DNA of 64,000 nucleotides from Metaphire vulgaris (Eukaryota > Annelida > Clitellata > Crassiclitellata > Megascolecidae): the NCBI GenBank assembly GCA_018105865.1, contig CM030834.1, positions 16,850,219 through 16,914,218 of the forward strand, in the 5' to 3' direction. This document shows positions 11,201 through 21,409 of this stretch, piece by piece. Each line of letters begins with the position of its first letter. The first letter of the stretch is position 1. Position numbers and translations under genes: made by a program. Below the pieces are notes generated by a model that was not told the DNA's origin, did not search any database, and saw nothing but the letters and a program-made list of their open reading frames with translations.

Positions 11201-12104
11201 TGGTTTATAGTTAAGGTTTATACCCCCCCAACATTTATACCCTCCCAAATCAAATTCCTGGCTATGCCCCTGGTTGATGGTTCATGTTGAAAACATTGTG
11301 GGAACTTGATATAATGTTGTTACTCTTTGTATCAATTTCAATTTATTATCCACATTGCCTAATTTCTATTATTTAGTACATGTGTAATGTTACATTTATT
11401 AGTTTTGGTATTTCAAATTGTAGCCTGTTTGTGTGGTATGCTACAGGGGTGCTCGTCATGGTATCAACATGAAAGCAAAGCTCATGAGAATTCAGCAGCA
11501 TGATGAACAGTTCCTACGTATGAACAAGACCGGGAACAATGCAGAATTAAATTGTTCCTTAACTAGTATGACCAAACATGACAAAACACCAGATTCAAAA
11601 GTTGCTTCATCAACCATTGGAGAAACTCATGTTGATATGGTCAATGAGAGACGCATCATAAAGCCAAAAAATAAAAGAAAACATAAAGATGTTACAGCCA
11701 CTGAAAATAGCAATGAGAAAAATTATTCAGTCACCAATGAGGTAGTGAAGCTTAAAAGGATGAAGAAGGATGAACTCAAGGTTGTATATGCTAAAGAAAC
11801 ACCTGGTGAGGTTGGTAAGGGAAATGCATGTGAAGAAATGTCTGTTTTAAAACTGAAAAAGCAGAGAAAGAAGAAAGTAGCAGCTGCAGAAAATATGGCA
11901 GGAAAAAATTCCAAATTAGAATTAATGCACATGAAGGTAATTCCTGAAATAGCAGGTTCAATTACTGAAGCCTTATTTGCAAACTGTGATAAAAATTTGA
12001 CAGAACAGCATGTAGAGTCAAACAAAACTTCAACAAAGAAACAAAAGCGTTTAAGTAAAAAAAGAAAGGCTAAAGACACGTTGTTAGAACATAATTTACT
12101 TTAA
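5254..12104 (+). CDS. GPATCH4: G-patch domain protein 4 orthologue (7 exons)
   Basis: Exons: 5254-5311, 7101-7174, 8320-8412, 8600-8701, 9355-9458, 9629-9679, 11447-12104. Together they give 1140 nt, 379 residues plus TAA, open across all junctions. Residues 8-50 hold the G-patch (HGWKSGSGLGKAEDG then AGMGYD), followed by the family's WWDHVYN box (57-63), an MVYGNFIK block (102-109), a Ser/Asp stretch, then the GGMTGHKGARHGINMKAKL block. The C-terminal exon is very Lys-rich, as expected of this nucleolar protein. G-patch proteins activate DEAH helicases; human GPATCH4 is linked to DHX15 and rRNA/snRNA modification. Intron 4 uses a GC donor (AAG|GCAAGT at 8702), supported because exon 4 then joins exactly to the conserved K-TATMTDG continuation. 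The start ATG is the first in frame. Introns 1, 2 and 6 carry hAT insertions. Confidence 0.93.
5394..6316. mobile_element. hAT-like element, 923 bp, in GPATCH4 intron 1
   Basis: Ends TAGGGTTGCCAGATATCC and GGAGATCTGGCAACCCTA form an inverted repeat. The element is flanked by a perfect 8-bp duplication GTGCTGGG (5386-5393 and 6317-6324), diagnostic of hAT-type insertion. No transposase is seen, so it is non-autonomous. A second hAT element is nested inside at 5520-5896. Confidence 0.88.
5520..5896. mobile_element. hAT-like element (CAGTGGCGTAGCC family), nested
   Basis: Begins CAGTGGCGTAGCCAGGATG and ends GGCTGCGTCACTG. It is flanked by the perfect 8-bp duplication CTATAGAG (5512-5519 and 5897-5904). 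It contains GACAAGCAAAATAAAG and a diverged second copy of that word. It inserted into the older 5394-6316 element. Confidence 0.88.
7029..7100 (+). repeat. Tandemly duplicated 3' splice site region of GPATCH4 intron 1
   Basis: A 34-bp segment ending TTTATATGCTACTGTAG occurs twice in tandem (7029-7066 with one extra TTTA, then 7067-7100). Both copies end in an AG acceptor. The downstream acceptor, just before 7101, keeps the G-patch open; the upstream one would add 34 nt and shift frame. Confidence 0.85.
8007..8276. mobile_element. hAT-like MITE in GPATCH4 intron 2
   Basis: Ends TAAGGTTGTTAAAACCGCTAG and AACCGCTAGCAACCTTA are inverted. Flanks GTTCAGGC (7999-8006) and GTTCAGAC (8277-8284) match at 7 of 8 positions. 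Internal ACCGGTTAACC-type motifs repeat near both ends. Confidence 0.8.
10101..11125. mobile_element. DNA transposon with 182-bp terminal inverted repeats
   Basis: 10101-10282 and 10944-11125 are inverse copies, nearly identical through about 178 nt (one clear mismatch, AATTTCAC versus AGTTTCAC, before the innermost bases). Each arm begins TATATATGTTACAGTCAAAC and is itself built of repeated GATTTCRYGAAA-like palindromic pieces. Long arms suggest a Mutator-like or fold-back type, but no transposase or certain target duplication is seen. The arms' identity implies recent insertion. Confidence 0.85.
10586..10744 (+). CDS. Small open frame (52 codons) inside the long-TIR transposon
   Basis: The frame starts MAQSTQESYEEEFRKKLFEK and is charged and helix-like, unlike the surrounding AT-rich DNA. 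It lies between the 182-bp inverted repeats and ends in TAA. It could be a transposase remnant, a captured host exon or chance. I do not recognise the sequence. The ATG sits in a short repeated motif (AAGGTTTGAAAATGGCACAG) that recurs four times just upstream. Confidence 0.25.
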   Translation: MAQSTQESYEEEFRKKLFEKYEACQKYLIPKEVNANLKYEHRSDASISCVCY

Positions 12105-12181
12105 ATGCTTTAACAGTTTTGCTTTTGAGAAGTAGCAATGTATGACTGCAAGTTGTTTTTAGGGAATTTTGTGTTGACACT

Positions 12182-12391
12182 TTAGCAAGCTATGGGGCAG
12201 TATGGGCATTGGCATAGCACAAAAAAGTAAGATGATTTCAATATAATAATATAATATATAACAAGGTTTACCGGTAAAGTGGTTCAGTAGGGACTGCCCT
12301 GTTGAACCACTTTAAACCTTGTTATATATTATATTATTATATTGAAATCATCTTACTTTTTTGTGCTATGCCAATGCCCATAGCTTGCTAA
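12182..12391 (+). repeat. 210-bp inverted repeat downstream of the GPATCH4 stop
   Basis: Arms of about 95 nt pair from TTAGCAAGCTATGGG outward-in to GGTTCA / TGAACC around a loop of about 15 nt. The left arm carries two small insertions (about 10 nt and ACCGGT). It starts 78 nt after the stop and no AATAAA precedes it, so the hairpin probably lies in the 3' UTR. The inner part (CTACTGAACCACTTTAAACC) is shared with 20683-20735 and, diverged, 24063-24080, so it is a repeat family. Confidence 0.88.
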
Positions 12392-12685
12392 CGTGTCAAT
12401 ATAGCAAGACAGCTGTTTTAAGAAGGCAGTTTCAGTCAGTGACTTTAGGTAACATATATAGGCTATGAGTGTAGTCTTATTACAATTAACTCAGCTATAT
12501 GCAGGGGCAACTAGTGGCATAGACAAATCTAGGCGATTGCTTAGGGCGGCAAACAAGGCTCAGGTCTTAGGTCCACATCTTTTCATGCTGTATGTGGTGC
12601 ATGTTGGAGACATGATCAAATCATGTAGCCTGGAATCATGTGTTTAATGTATCGTATATCATATTGAGCGCAGATGTATGTGGAG

Positions 12686-12968
12686 CAGTGGCGTAGCCAA
12701 AGGGGGTTATGGGTTAAAACTCCCCTTTGGCACTGCCGAAATTTTTTTAAAATGTGTTTCCATGCCTTTTTCATTTTCGGACACGATTTTGAGAGTAAAA
12801 ACCCCCTTGGCGCTGCTTACAATTTTTTAAGCACCACACCATAGGTGACAACCTTTTTTGCTTGTTGTCGGCATCAGAAAGGAAAAATTTTAGAAGATAG
12901 GATGACTTTTTTTGAAAGTTGTTACAGTCAAAACCAACTCCCCTCCGGACATCCTGGCTACGCCACTG
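12686..12968. mobile_element. hAT-like MITE (CAGTGGCGTAGCC family)
   Basis: Begins CAGTGGCGTAGCCAAAGGGG, ends ATCCTGGCTACGCCACTG, with perfect 8-bp flanks ATGTGGAG (12678-12685 and 12969-12976). An internal TTTTTTGCTTGTTGTC word matches the one found in sister copies. Confidence 0.9.
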
Positions 12969-12976
12969 ATGTGGAG

Positions 12977-15180
12977 TACTGAAAGGAGATTCACTGGCTG
13001 TTTGTGGAATACTTTATTGGAAGAGAAAACCAGTCCTAAATTCAATCCTTTGTTTGAGTTATTTCATATTCAATCAATTTGAATTGAAACCAGCAGTGTT
13101 GCCAACAGGTGTGATGTGCCAATGTTTGCCTGTTCTAGTGAGGGCTCCAGATAGTGAATTTTGAATCCACTATCAAAGGTTTTCAACAACTCAGAATTAT
13201 TTCAAAAACTTTTTGCTATGATAAAATCATAAAGAATGAAATACAAGCAGTGTAAAAGCAAGCAAAAAGTAAGCATTACAGTGAATATTTACATACTAAT
13301 TTGTATACATGTATAAACACCAGGTGTATGTTATTGGCCATATCATACAATGCAAACTATCAAAAGTAACAAAAATCAGTTCAGTAAAAGTTAATTTCAG
13401 TTCAGCAAGGCTATGCACATTGATGCTTTTCTTCTCTTCTCAACTGATATACAGTAGCTCAGTAAGAAAAGAATGTACCATAAATGCTTGAAACAATTTT
13501 GCACACTCTTGTTCATAGACCAAATAAATTTTTAATTGTTACTGTTGTCCAAGGATGCAGTGAAAAAAGTTTATATGCATAATAGCTGACTTGCTTGCAT
13601 CACCAAACACACGGGTATAATTAAGGCCATACTGCAATTTTAAATACTTTACATAATAACATTTCCACATAATTTAATACTGTGTGGAAAAGCCAGAAAC
13701 CAAGCAATCATTAAAATCATTGTGCTTTGGTAAGATGTTAAAATAAACCTTCAGATATAAAAACCAAACTTATTGCCAGATTTGCCACACAATAACACAT
13801 TATCTTTACCTTTGTGAGTTAAATGTCAAATAGATTAATATAATACAATAAGCTTCAAAATTAGATCCATTCCAAAACAAGTTAAGGCACATGAACAGGT
13901 CAACGAAAATACTTTATGAAAGGTCTGGAGTAACTGATACTGAGCAGATAAATGTAATTGCTAATAGCATTTCTACATCATATTAACATAAATCAGTGGC
14001 ATAGCCACACAGGAGACCAGGACTCCCTATTTGGATTGGGAAAAGTCATGGGATTTGTGCAGAACTGACAAGAAATTTGGTTGCCGACAGATTTAAAAGG
14101 TTATTCTACCCCACCTCCCCAATGTTGACACCAGGTTTACCCCACTGGCCTTGTGCCCCTCCCATTCTGGTAAGTAAACATTCTGGCTGTAATAAGAAAT
14201 AGAATTTCACAATTTAGGGCCATAACCAGAAATAGATTCTATATAAACTTAAAATAAAAGTCTAAATATAATAAATTCTCATTCCACCCTGTTTTGAAGC
14301 TATGCCCAGATTTTATATTTCCTTTCCAAAAGTGCTTCAGTTAGTTATTAACAATCTTACATACTAATAATGCATTTAAATACTTTAGTGAGTATTATAA
14401 TATCCAAATACAGTAACACAAGAAGTTAAAAGAATGAAGATGCATTCTGAAGTTAATACGTGGAACTAACACAAACAAAGATTTGTACCATAATCAACCA
14501 GGTAGTGATGTACACTTTTTAAAGTAGCAACTCTTGACCACCAAAAAATAAACATAAAAATCAAGAATACAAATGAAGTTTATTCTAAATGGGAGTAATG
14601 TGCTGCTTTATGATAGATTTAAAACAGCACAAGTTTTCTGAATTGTAATGTATTGTGCACAAAGCATTCATATTTCATTAGATTACATACATAAAGGCCC
14701 ATCGGAACTGGGGTGCAGCTGCACCCCCTGGAAGGCACAAAATATGTCTGCAATTCACCCCCTTACATTGGATTCATAAGGCGGAACAGTTAAAACATAT
14801 CAATTTACCAAATGGCCAAGGAAATGCACCCCTTGCTAAAAATTTGTCTTGACGGGCCTGCATACATACTAGTATTTTTTAACCTATATAATATAGTGCA
14901 GCGCCATCATTACTTGCAATGGATACTTGAACAAAATAAAAATTATATGCAGAAACATGAGTCAACCTACAAGTCATGGTTATAAACACTTGATTATGTT
15001 GTTAATACCACACAACACTGTAATCAATTGCAAAATACACGTGATCATTAAAAAATTACAAATACCAGATTGCATGATCACTGACCCAATCATGTATAGG
15101 GACCAATGGTCAAGAAAAAGTTCAAAACAATAGTGTGCAATAGATTAAAATGACACTGAAAAATTCACTGTATCAAAGTA
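12977..15180. other. AT-rich spacer between GPATCH4 and the Hsp20-like gene, no gene seen
   Basis: No frame here has recognisable domain content. A possible GPATCH4 polyadenylation signal AAATAAA occurs near 13523, but nothing proves its use. Small transposon pieces occur near 13995 (AGTGGCATAGCC) and 14700-14850. Confidence 0.4.
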
Positions 15181-15186
15181 CTTGGG

Positions 15187-15425
15187 CATGCTGACGGAAA
15201 GGGTTCAACCCCGTAGTAGCCCCTAAGGTCGACTCAGCCTTATTTGCTAGAGGGCATTTGTAAAATCAAAATTGAGGAGCAGCGTTCGCTGTGAAGAAAA
15301 GCACGAACCTAGATGTTTGGTTAATGGTGTATGCCACTCGTGTCGCTGTATGCCTAAGAGACCGGAGATCAGTGCCGGCTCCAACGCTCGAATACGAGCA
15401 TGGGAAAACTTTACTTTTACTTTAC
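15187..15425 (+). mobile_element. SINE-like copy sharing its 3' body with the 5S-headed SINE
   Basis: The segment TTAATGGTGTATGCCACTCG ... GAGACCGGAGATCAGTGCC matches, in opposite orientation, the bodies at 21410-21566, 25742-25825 and 37165-37290. Its upstream part includes AAGGTCGACTCAGCC, a word resembling the central domain of several invertebrate SINEs (from memory). The tail is ACTTTACTTTTACTTTACT. The 5S-like head is not present. Confidence 0.55.
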
Positions 15426-15968
15426 TCTTATTTTGTATAACAAATATATGAATGACATAAAGTGGCTGCAAGTTCGTATGATGACCACTCAGTCTAATTT
15501 CAATTTAATGCTCATTTTAAAATTATGAATACAATTACTAAAAAAACTATTCGGAATAGCGGTGGGTCAACAAAATTACTAAAAACGTATTCAGAGTAAT
15601 TGTGGGTCAACAAGACTATCCCTGAATAAGGTTTTCCCAACCAATCACATAAGGAAACATTTTTTGATTGAAGTAAATCACATTAAGATTTTCAAACTAA
15701 ATCAACTCATGTAGCAAAAGAAACACAAATAGCAATAAAAATTTTGATAAAAGTACCCTGGTAAAAACTCTTCAAACTCGATAAATTTCCAACAAGCAAA
15801 ATCAAATAACTTGAAATCCTATAAGTTGATATTTCATTATAAAAAACTGTACTTAAACTAATCTTAAATAAATTTTGAATTATATATATCACATTAATTC
15901 CTAAAATCACAAGCATACTGTTATTACTTAAGACGCATCTTTTCAACATTTCCTACTAAAGACTATTG

Positions 15969-16045
15969 TAAAGTGCTCTTGACTAAGGCCTTCGCTACGC
16001 ATATAGCGCTATATAAATTATCGTTTATAATAATAATAATAATTA
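15969..16045 (+). mobile_element. 3' end of an L2/CR1-like LINE with TAA tail
   Basis: GTAAAGTGCTCTTGACTAAGG ... GCGCTATATAAATTATC followed by a TAATAATAAT tail matches the 3' end at 47692-47875. Only the last 75 bp are present, a typical 5'-truncated insertion. Confidence 0.65.
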
Positions 16046-16423
16046 CACAAAATTTCAGTTATTCCAGTATAATTAAAGATTCACCAGAAAAGAAGCCTCA
16101 GTTGTCACCAAAAATTAGGGAGAATTTCCTGATGACAAAGGAAACCACTTCAAATTTAACAAACCATAAACTTCAAAAATGATTTTCAAAGTGGAAACAA
16201 AACAACAATAAAACAGAGGTCCAATATTAAACACGGTGATCAATATTTAAGATATTGCTACAGCTTTAGTAATGGAAGCAACTTGAATAAATGCACCAAA
16301 GACTGACTTATCCAGAGATTTCTATTCTTAATTACTGAAGCACCCACTGCAGAATCTATAAAATACACTCGAGCAAAAATACCTTTAAGGAGGCAAGGCA
16401 AAGCTTTCCTTCTTTAAAATTTT

Positions 16424-17524
16424 TTAAAAATTGCAGGTCATTCTACGGGAAGCATGTCCCAAACAGCCTTCAATAATGACCTGATTGAACTCAATCATGC
16501 GAGCTGTAACACTCCGGTTATCCGCACCATCGGGCAAAGCCACCATCACCCTGAAAAAGAAATCGCCTGCCTGGTGATGCACACTGCTATTCTGGCAACC
16601 TTTAATAACAAGGGATTCATCTACAGTCTTGATCACCAGATTTTCGAAGGCGACCTGCTCAGGGATGTGAAAGATGATGGTGAATTTCAGCAAAGTTTCA
16701 TCGAGCACCACCACAGGGAGAAATCGACATGAATTAGCGCTGTACTCATACACCATTGCCTCTTTCGACTTTTCTCGTATGTACAACGATGTCCCATCAA
16801 CAATGCTGCATGCAAGTGACTGGACTGGAGGATTTGGCAACAGCTGAAGAGAATGTAAGTTTTTTTTATCATTTCCAGCAACATATACATTAAGAACATC
16901 ATCACTGGTCACTGCAACAACTATATTATCTATATTGTATTGAGATATATCAATTTTTACTCGGATGCCCGACTTTAGAGATTCCTTCAACTTGAGCCCA
17001 GCAGCACCATTTCTAGTCTCATCGGAGGGTGCCAGTGACGAAGATGACCTCGGTGACTTCTGGCGACATATCATCGTTAAACTCTGGTTGAGCATGTCTT
17101 CCGTCTCTTCATGTCGGACGCGTATTGATCGACCGGGACCGGCTGGCATTGGTTGAAAATCTTGCTTATTTTCCAGCTCCATTCCACAACCTCCAGACAC
17201 AGGACGCTTTCTCTCCAAAGCGGTCAAGCTACCACGCACGTATGAACCGCGAATTCCAAAGGCACAGGCCTCAGGATGAAGATGCTTTTCTGAACGAAGT
17301 ATTGATTCACTGTGACTCTGTGTCAGATCATACTTATCAAAAACAGGTGACGTGTTGAAAATCACGGGAAGAGCTGCAGATAAGTTCTGGAGAAGAGATT
17401 CCCAAATAACAGGACTTGCGCTGCTCAGCTGTTCCTGCGAGCTGCTGCTAATTTCTACTTTTATCCGATCTATGGATGTATTGGATGCAATCCGTCTAAA
17501 TGTACCTTCCAAATTTCCACTCAT
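16424..17524 (-). CDS. Hsp20-like protein with one clear and one probable alpha-crystallin domain
   Basis: The 366-codon frame is intact in one exon. Residues 276-355 are a good alpha-crystallin domain: LVIKG strand (305-309), then a Phe-rich strand and the family signature ALPDGADNRSVTARM ... VIIEG (329-353), which parallels the LPxxVDPxxVTxxL...LxIxG motif of small heat shock proteins. Residues 186-255 (RVKIDISQYNIDNIVVAVTS then LNVYVAG) look like the first half of a second domain. The N-terminal 180 residues are Ser-rich and unrecognised. Small heat shock proteins are ATP-independent holdases that oligomerise. At 366 residues it is about twice the usual length. A pyrimidine tract and AG directly upstream (17555-17575, reverse strand) suggest a spliced 5' UTR exon. 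I cannot name an orthologue. Confidence 0.8.
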   Translation of the reverse strand: MSGNLEGTFRRIASNTSIDRIKVEISSSSQEQLSSASPVIWESLLQNLSAALPVIFNTSPVFDKYDLTQSHSESILRSEKHLHPEACAFGIRGSYVRGSLTALERKRPVSGGCGMELENKQDFQPMPAGPGRSIRVRHEETEDMLNQSLTMICRQKSPRSSSSLAPSDETRNGAAGLKLKESLKSGIRVKIDISQYNIDNIVVAVTSDDVLNVYVAGNDKKNLHSLQLLPNPPVQSLACSIVDGTSLYIREKSKEAMVYEYSANSCRFLPVVVLDETLLKFTIIFHIPEQVAFENLVIKTVDESLVIKGCQNSSVHHQAGDFFFRVMVALPDGADNRSVTARMIEFNQVIIEGCLGHASRRMTCNF

Positions 17525-17570
17525 CGTTGCGAAATGTCTGAATGCTTGCTATAGCTGAAGAAAAAATTTA

Positions 17571-17993
17571 CTTAATGTTGAAAAACTATATAAAATGCTG
17601 ATTCCTTAATCAATTCCAAGAAATATATTAAACATTACAGGTTCAATCATCTTAAGTGATAACTTATATCTCTTCAACTTAACTGAAATAAAGTAGAGAA
17701 GGATGGCAAGGGCGTTTCTACAATGTCATAAATACAAATTACCATCCTGCTATAATACAACATAATGACTTGAAAATAATGCATTCCTGCAGGTGCTGCA
17801 GCAAGCACTCAAAAATGGATGAGATATTCCATTATGTAAGTAAACACATATACTAAACAAGTCAATTTTTAAAGGCTAAGCATGGCACTTAAACTAATTC
17901 AATCAATTTCAACCATCAAACAAATTGACATTATTTTAATTGCATTTCAATTAAATAGCATAACAATTCTCAGTCACTGGCATCCATTACAAT
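17571..17993. other. AT-rich upstream region of the Hsp20-like gene
   Basis: No gene seen. It would be intron or promoter of the - strand gene ending at 17524. I see no convincing heat-shock element (nGAAnnTTCnnGAAn). Confidence 0.35.
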
Positions 17994-18001
17994 GTTCCCG
18001 T

Positions 18002-18984
18002 TAGGGATCAACCGGGTAGACATTTTTCACCGGGTACCAAATCTGAGTATTTTGATGGAAATATTTGCAGTTCCACGTACAAACCGGTTACCACTTGAAC
18101 CTTATGCTAAAATAGGTCTACATCAATCTTTTAAACATCTAAAATCCAATTCTATTCGGTAACCCAGCCAATTACAATCCTCTTTCACTTGAGGGTGGCT
18201 GCCGGGGAAGAGAGAGAGACATAAAGAGAGAGGTAGACAGAGAGAGAGATAGACAGACAGAGAGGGAGAGAGAGTGTCTTGAATTGGAATGGCTTCCCTC
18301 CACCATTGTTGACCGACATATATAGTATCTACACAAAAGTTGCTTAACTATCAAGTACAGGTAACCGAATCTCTACTCATTCTACTCAGAAGCCCGATTA
18401 ATCACAAATTCACATTCACAATCCTCATGGGTGAACGGATGGATGGACTTTTGGGAGTACTGCTCCAAAATTTTTGGAACACTGCTACTAAATTTTTGCT
18501 ACAATAATTCTGTAGCAGTGCTCCAAAATTGCTACAAAACTTTTGAAGCACTGCTAAAAATGTTTGAAGAACTGCTCCAAATTTTTGGAGCACTGCTCCA
18601 AAATGTTTGGAGCACTGCTCCAAATGGAGTCATGGGGACCTTTGACAATCAATGACTCCATATAGTCATACCATAACTATATAATTAATTAATATTTTAA
18701 TTTTAAAATGTGCTTATGTGTCTAAAGGCATTTCATTTGTATTTGTTTCAGTTTTGACTTCAAAAAAAGTTTTTCTTAAAAGAAATTAAATTGGGAATGA
18801 AAGGGTTAAAAAACGTTTCCTTCTACTGTTAACCTGGGTTGGTCCTGAATAGTTTATTGCTATATGCAACTAATTGCATGCCAAGTATCTGCCTCGCATG
18901 TCAAGTATTTGCAGAGGCGACTACTTGCAAAAATGTGATACTTGGCCAAGGCGAATGTCCGAGGTGATTTCCGGTTGATCCCTA
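18002..18984. mobile_element. hAT-like element, 983 bp, with internal minisatellite
   Basis: Ends TAGGGATCAACCGGG and CCGGTTGATCCCTA are inverted. Flanks GTTCCCGT (17994-18001) and GTTTCCAT (18985-18992) match at 6 of 8. The interior holds a GAGA/GACA microsatellite (18208-18275) and a foldable minisatellite (18455-18625). No transposase is seen. Confidence 0.72.
18455..18625. repeat. Minisatellite of self-complementary CTGCTCCAAAATTTTTGGAG units
   Basis: About seven degenerate units of 22-27 bp, each nearly palindromic around AAATTTT, joined head to tail. Open frames on both strands (about 74 codons) are by-products of the unit. Confidence 0.8.
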
Positions 18985-18999
18985 GTTTCCATGCCGTTA

Positions 19000-19320
19000 A
19001 AAAGGTCCAGAAAGCAATATTCTCGATATATGTTCACAAATTTCATATATATATAACAAATACATAATCAGGATGGGTGTCAGATAAATGGCTTGCACAC
19101 TAAGTGAAATTCTGTGTTCCCAACAAAACTATACCTTAATTATTCATGCACTCTTTCTGTCTTCTTACGTCAGGAGTCGTAAGCAGTCATCTATAAATGG
19201 AAAATTTAAATACTATTTTGAAATTGTAATGATTGCTCAATTAAACAAGTCGGTTAACTATATTATAACATATAATTCACAAAATCATATAGAACAGATT
19301 CTCAGAGCCTACTGATCTAC
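19000..19320. other. AT-rich stretch, nothing recognised
   Basis: A 75-codon + strand frame (19088-19315) has no recognisable features. Confidence 0.3.
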
Positions 19321-19324
19321 TCCA

Positions 19325-19370
19325 AACCCTACTACTACTACTACTGCTACTACTACTACTACTACTGCTC

Positions 19371-19415
<45 letters not shown>

Positions 19416-19437
19416 TTATTATTATTATTATTATTAA
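19325..19437. repeat. (CTA)n/(TTA)n microsatellite
   Basis: A run of CTA units with a few GCT/CCT variants grades into TTA units. Confidence 0.95.
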
Positions 19438-20680
19438 ATATGAAAAAGCAATGAAACCGAATAAGGCGTCAAATAAATACGGACAACAAAATAAAAACGT
19501 ACTCGTGTAAACGTCTACGTAGGCGAATATTCGTCACGATTTCAGCATAAAGCGGATCTTAAACAGAGTCTGAGGTCCAACTGGAGTCGATTAGTAACAT
19601 TCTATTAACAATCTCGACGCTTGAATTCTGCTTGAAGCGATCGCAAATGATAGTTAAAAGTTGAAGAAAAAATTAACCCAACCTCACAATTGAATAATAA
19701 GCCTAATCAAGTCTCAGCAAAAAAACATTCGAGAGAAAGAGTTGTCGCTGGTAGCTTAAAATATCAGAAGAAATCTACTGAAAAAATCTATAAAATATCG
19801 AGCGTCTTTTCTAAGCAGTTTCTGAATATCTCCTTCATATTCAAATCTAAAAAGGTCTAATAGCAGTTTTTCTGCACGTCAAATATTGTCTTTGAAGATA
19901 ACGAAATGTCTTTTTGCAGAAAATTTTAAAATTCGTAATTACTTCGAAGTACTGTGAAACCTTGACCTACAGTGAGGACTTTCGAACAAAAACTTCAACC
20001 AACAAAGAAATCCATTTGGTCAGAACTCAGAAGCTTTGATGCATATCAACGAAATTTCACTCGTCACGGTAACTGTCTACAGCTGCGTCTATAAATCACT
20101 TCTTAACATATGATAACCTAATTGCAACGTTAAAAACAGGGCTTCGAGGAGAGGTAATATTATGGTCCACAAACGTAAATCCCGCCCTCTTCAAGTACGA
20201 AATCAAAACGAATGTCTCACGGCACGCTTTCTTTGAAACACCTCTTAGCTTAGAAGGAATAGCGTCACAGCGTGTCCCAAATTCTCAGCGCTTTCGCGCA
20301 AATGTACCCCAGGCATGTCAAATCCTGGTCAAGACAATCTGGCAACACGGTGCACTCTAGAAGCCGCGCTAACGCCTACCTACATCATATCACATCTAGC
20401 AGTCAACACTGTGAAACCGGGTGGAGTCGGTGCATTGTACAATACTTTCCTATCTGCGCCGTCTTTAATTGTCTCGATGCCCGTAGCTTGCAGCCTCGCG
20501 TAATAACCTGCACCGCGCCTTGGCACTGCACTGGCCACCGCGCCCCACCTACCGTTGGCAGCCAGGCCTGACTTGATCACGCCATAATAGCACTGACCTG
20601 ATCACACCAGTATATCGCACTAGCAAAATATGTTTTGGTGGGTATGGCGACGTTAAATAACAGGTGACGCTGTGGTTCTC
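19438..20680. other. Unassigned stretch, locally GC-richer near 20270-20570
   Basis: The 20270-20570 block is richer in GC and CpG than its surroundings. It has open frames on both strands (99 codons +, 66 codons -) without recognisable domains. A promoter or an unrecognised 5' exon of the Hsp20-like gene is possible, but I cannot support it. Confidence 0.3.
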
Positions 20681-20682
20681 AC

Positions 20683-20735
20683 ACAGGGTAGTCCCTACTG
20701 AACCACTTTAAACCTTGTTATATTATATTATATTA
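20683..20735. repeat. Copy of the CTACTGAACCACTTTAAACC repeat
   Basis: Matches the right arm of the 12182-12391 hairpin for about 45 bp, including the trailing TTGTTATATTATATTA. Confidence 0.6.
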
Positions 20736-21220
20736 AGACAAAGGAATATGCATAGGTACAAGGTTCAGACTCTGCAACAAAAAAGGCGCTACATCAGCAT
20801 AATTGAACTTCTACAGCATCATTTAGTAATGTTTGTGACAATCTGACCTTGCTGGTTTCTAAATTGCCATTATGTTAATAATGAGACTATAGAGACAAGA
20901 GGGAAAATAAATTAACGAATGACATTGCCTTTAGCAAAGATGATTCTAATCCTCAATAAGAAAATACTTTATTTTCTGAAAGAATTACAGTGACACTTGA
21001 TACAAAACTGAATAAATCAGATTTTCAACAATCCGATATATAGGCCTAACAGAGCATATGCAATTAAACATGGTGTCCATCACAAAGCTCAGTCATTGAA
21101 AATGGTGGCAATCAAAATATAAACAAATCAATGCAAAAGGATTAAAATATTCAATCACATAATTCGTTTCAAGAGAGAAAAGGCAAAAGTAGTCCCATAC
21201 TTGAATGAGCATAGTGTTTC

Positions 21221-21404
21221 CGGCCAGTGTTTATTCTAGCCACCTTGACGTTGAGGGGGATTTTGAAATGTTGGGGGGGCAAGGTCTGAGTCGTCACACT
21301 TTTGAGGGAAAATTGCCACCCCATGCAACAAATAAAAATTTAGGGGGATTTTAAAACTTGGGGAAGGGGGAAATTCCCCCCAGAGAAGGCCTAGAATAAA
21401 CACT
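21221..21404. mobile_element. MITE with CCAGTGTTTATTCTAG inverted ends
   Basis: CCAGTGTTTATTCTAG at the left end is exactly inverted as CTAGAATAAACACTGG at the right. The G-rich interior has internal similarity (AGGGGGATTTT twice). Flanking duplication is unclear (GTTTCCGG versus GTTTCTGA). It abuts the SINE at 21410. Confidence 0.7.
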
Positions 21405-21409
21405 GGTTT

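Larger units (their letters stand above)
10072..11272. mobile_element. hAT-like element hosting a second transposon, GPATCH4 intron 6
   Basis: Begins CAGGGGCGTAGCGACGGGGG, ends CCTGGCTATGCCCCTG, flanked by the perfect 8-bp duplication GTTGATGG (10064-10071 and 11273-11280). Most of its 1201 bp is a nested element with long inverted repeats (10101-11125). The short outer shell resembles the other CAGTGGCGTAGC family members. Confidence 0.85.

Noticed and set aside
11723..12079. 118-codon frame on the - strand
   Set aside because: Antisense shadow of the Lys-rich last exon of GPATCH4; the Phe/Leu-rich translation mirrors AAA/AAG codons.
20272..20580. Overlapping frames of 99 and 66 codons in a GC-richer patch
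   Set aside because: Both strands are open because of composition. No domain or splice pattern links them to a neighbour.
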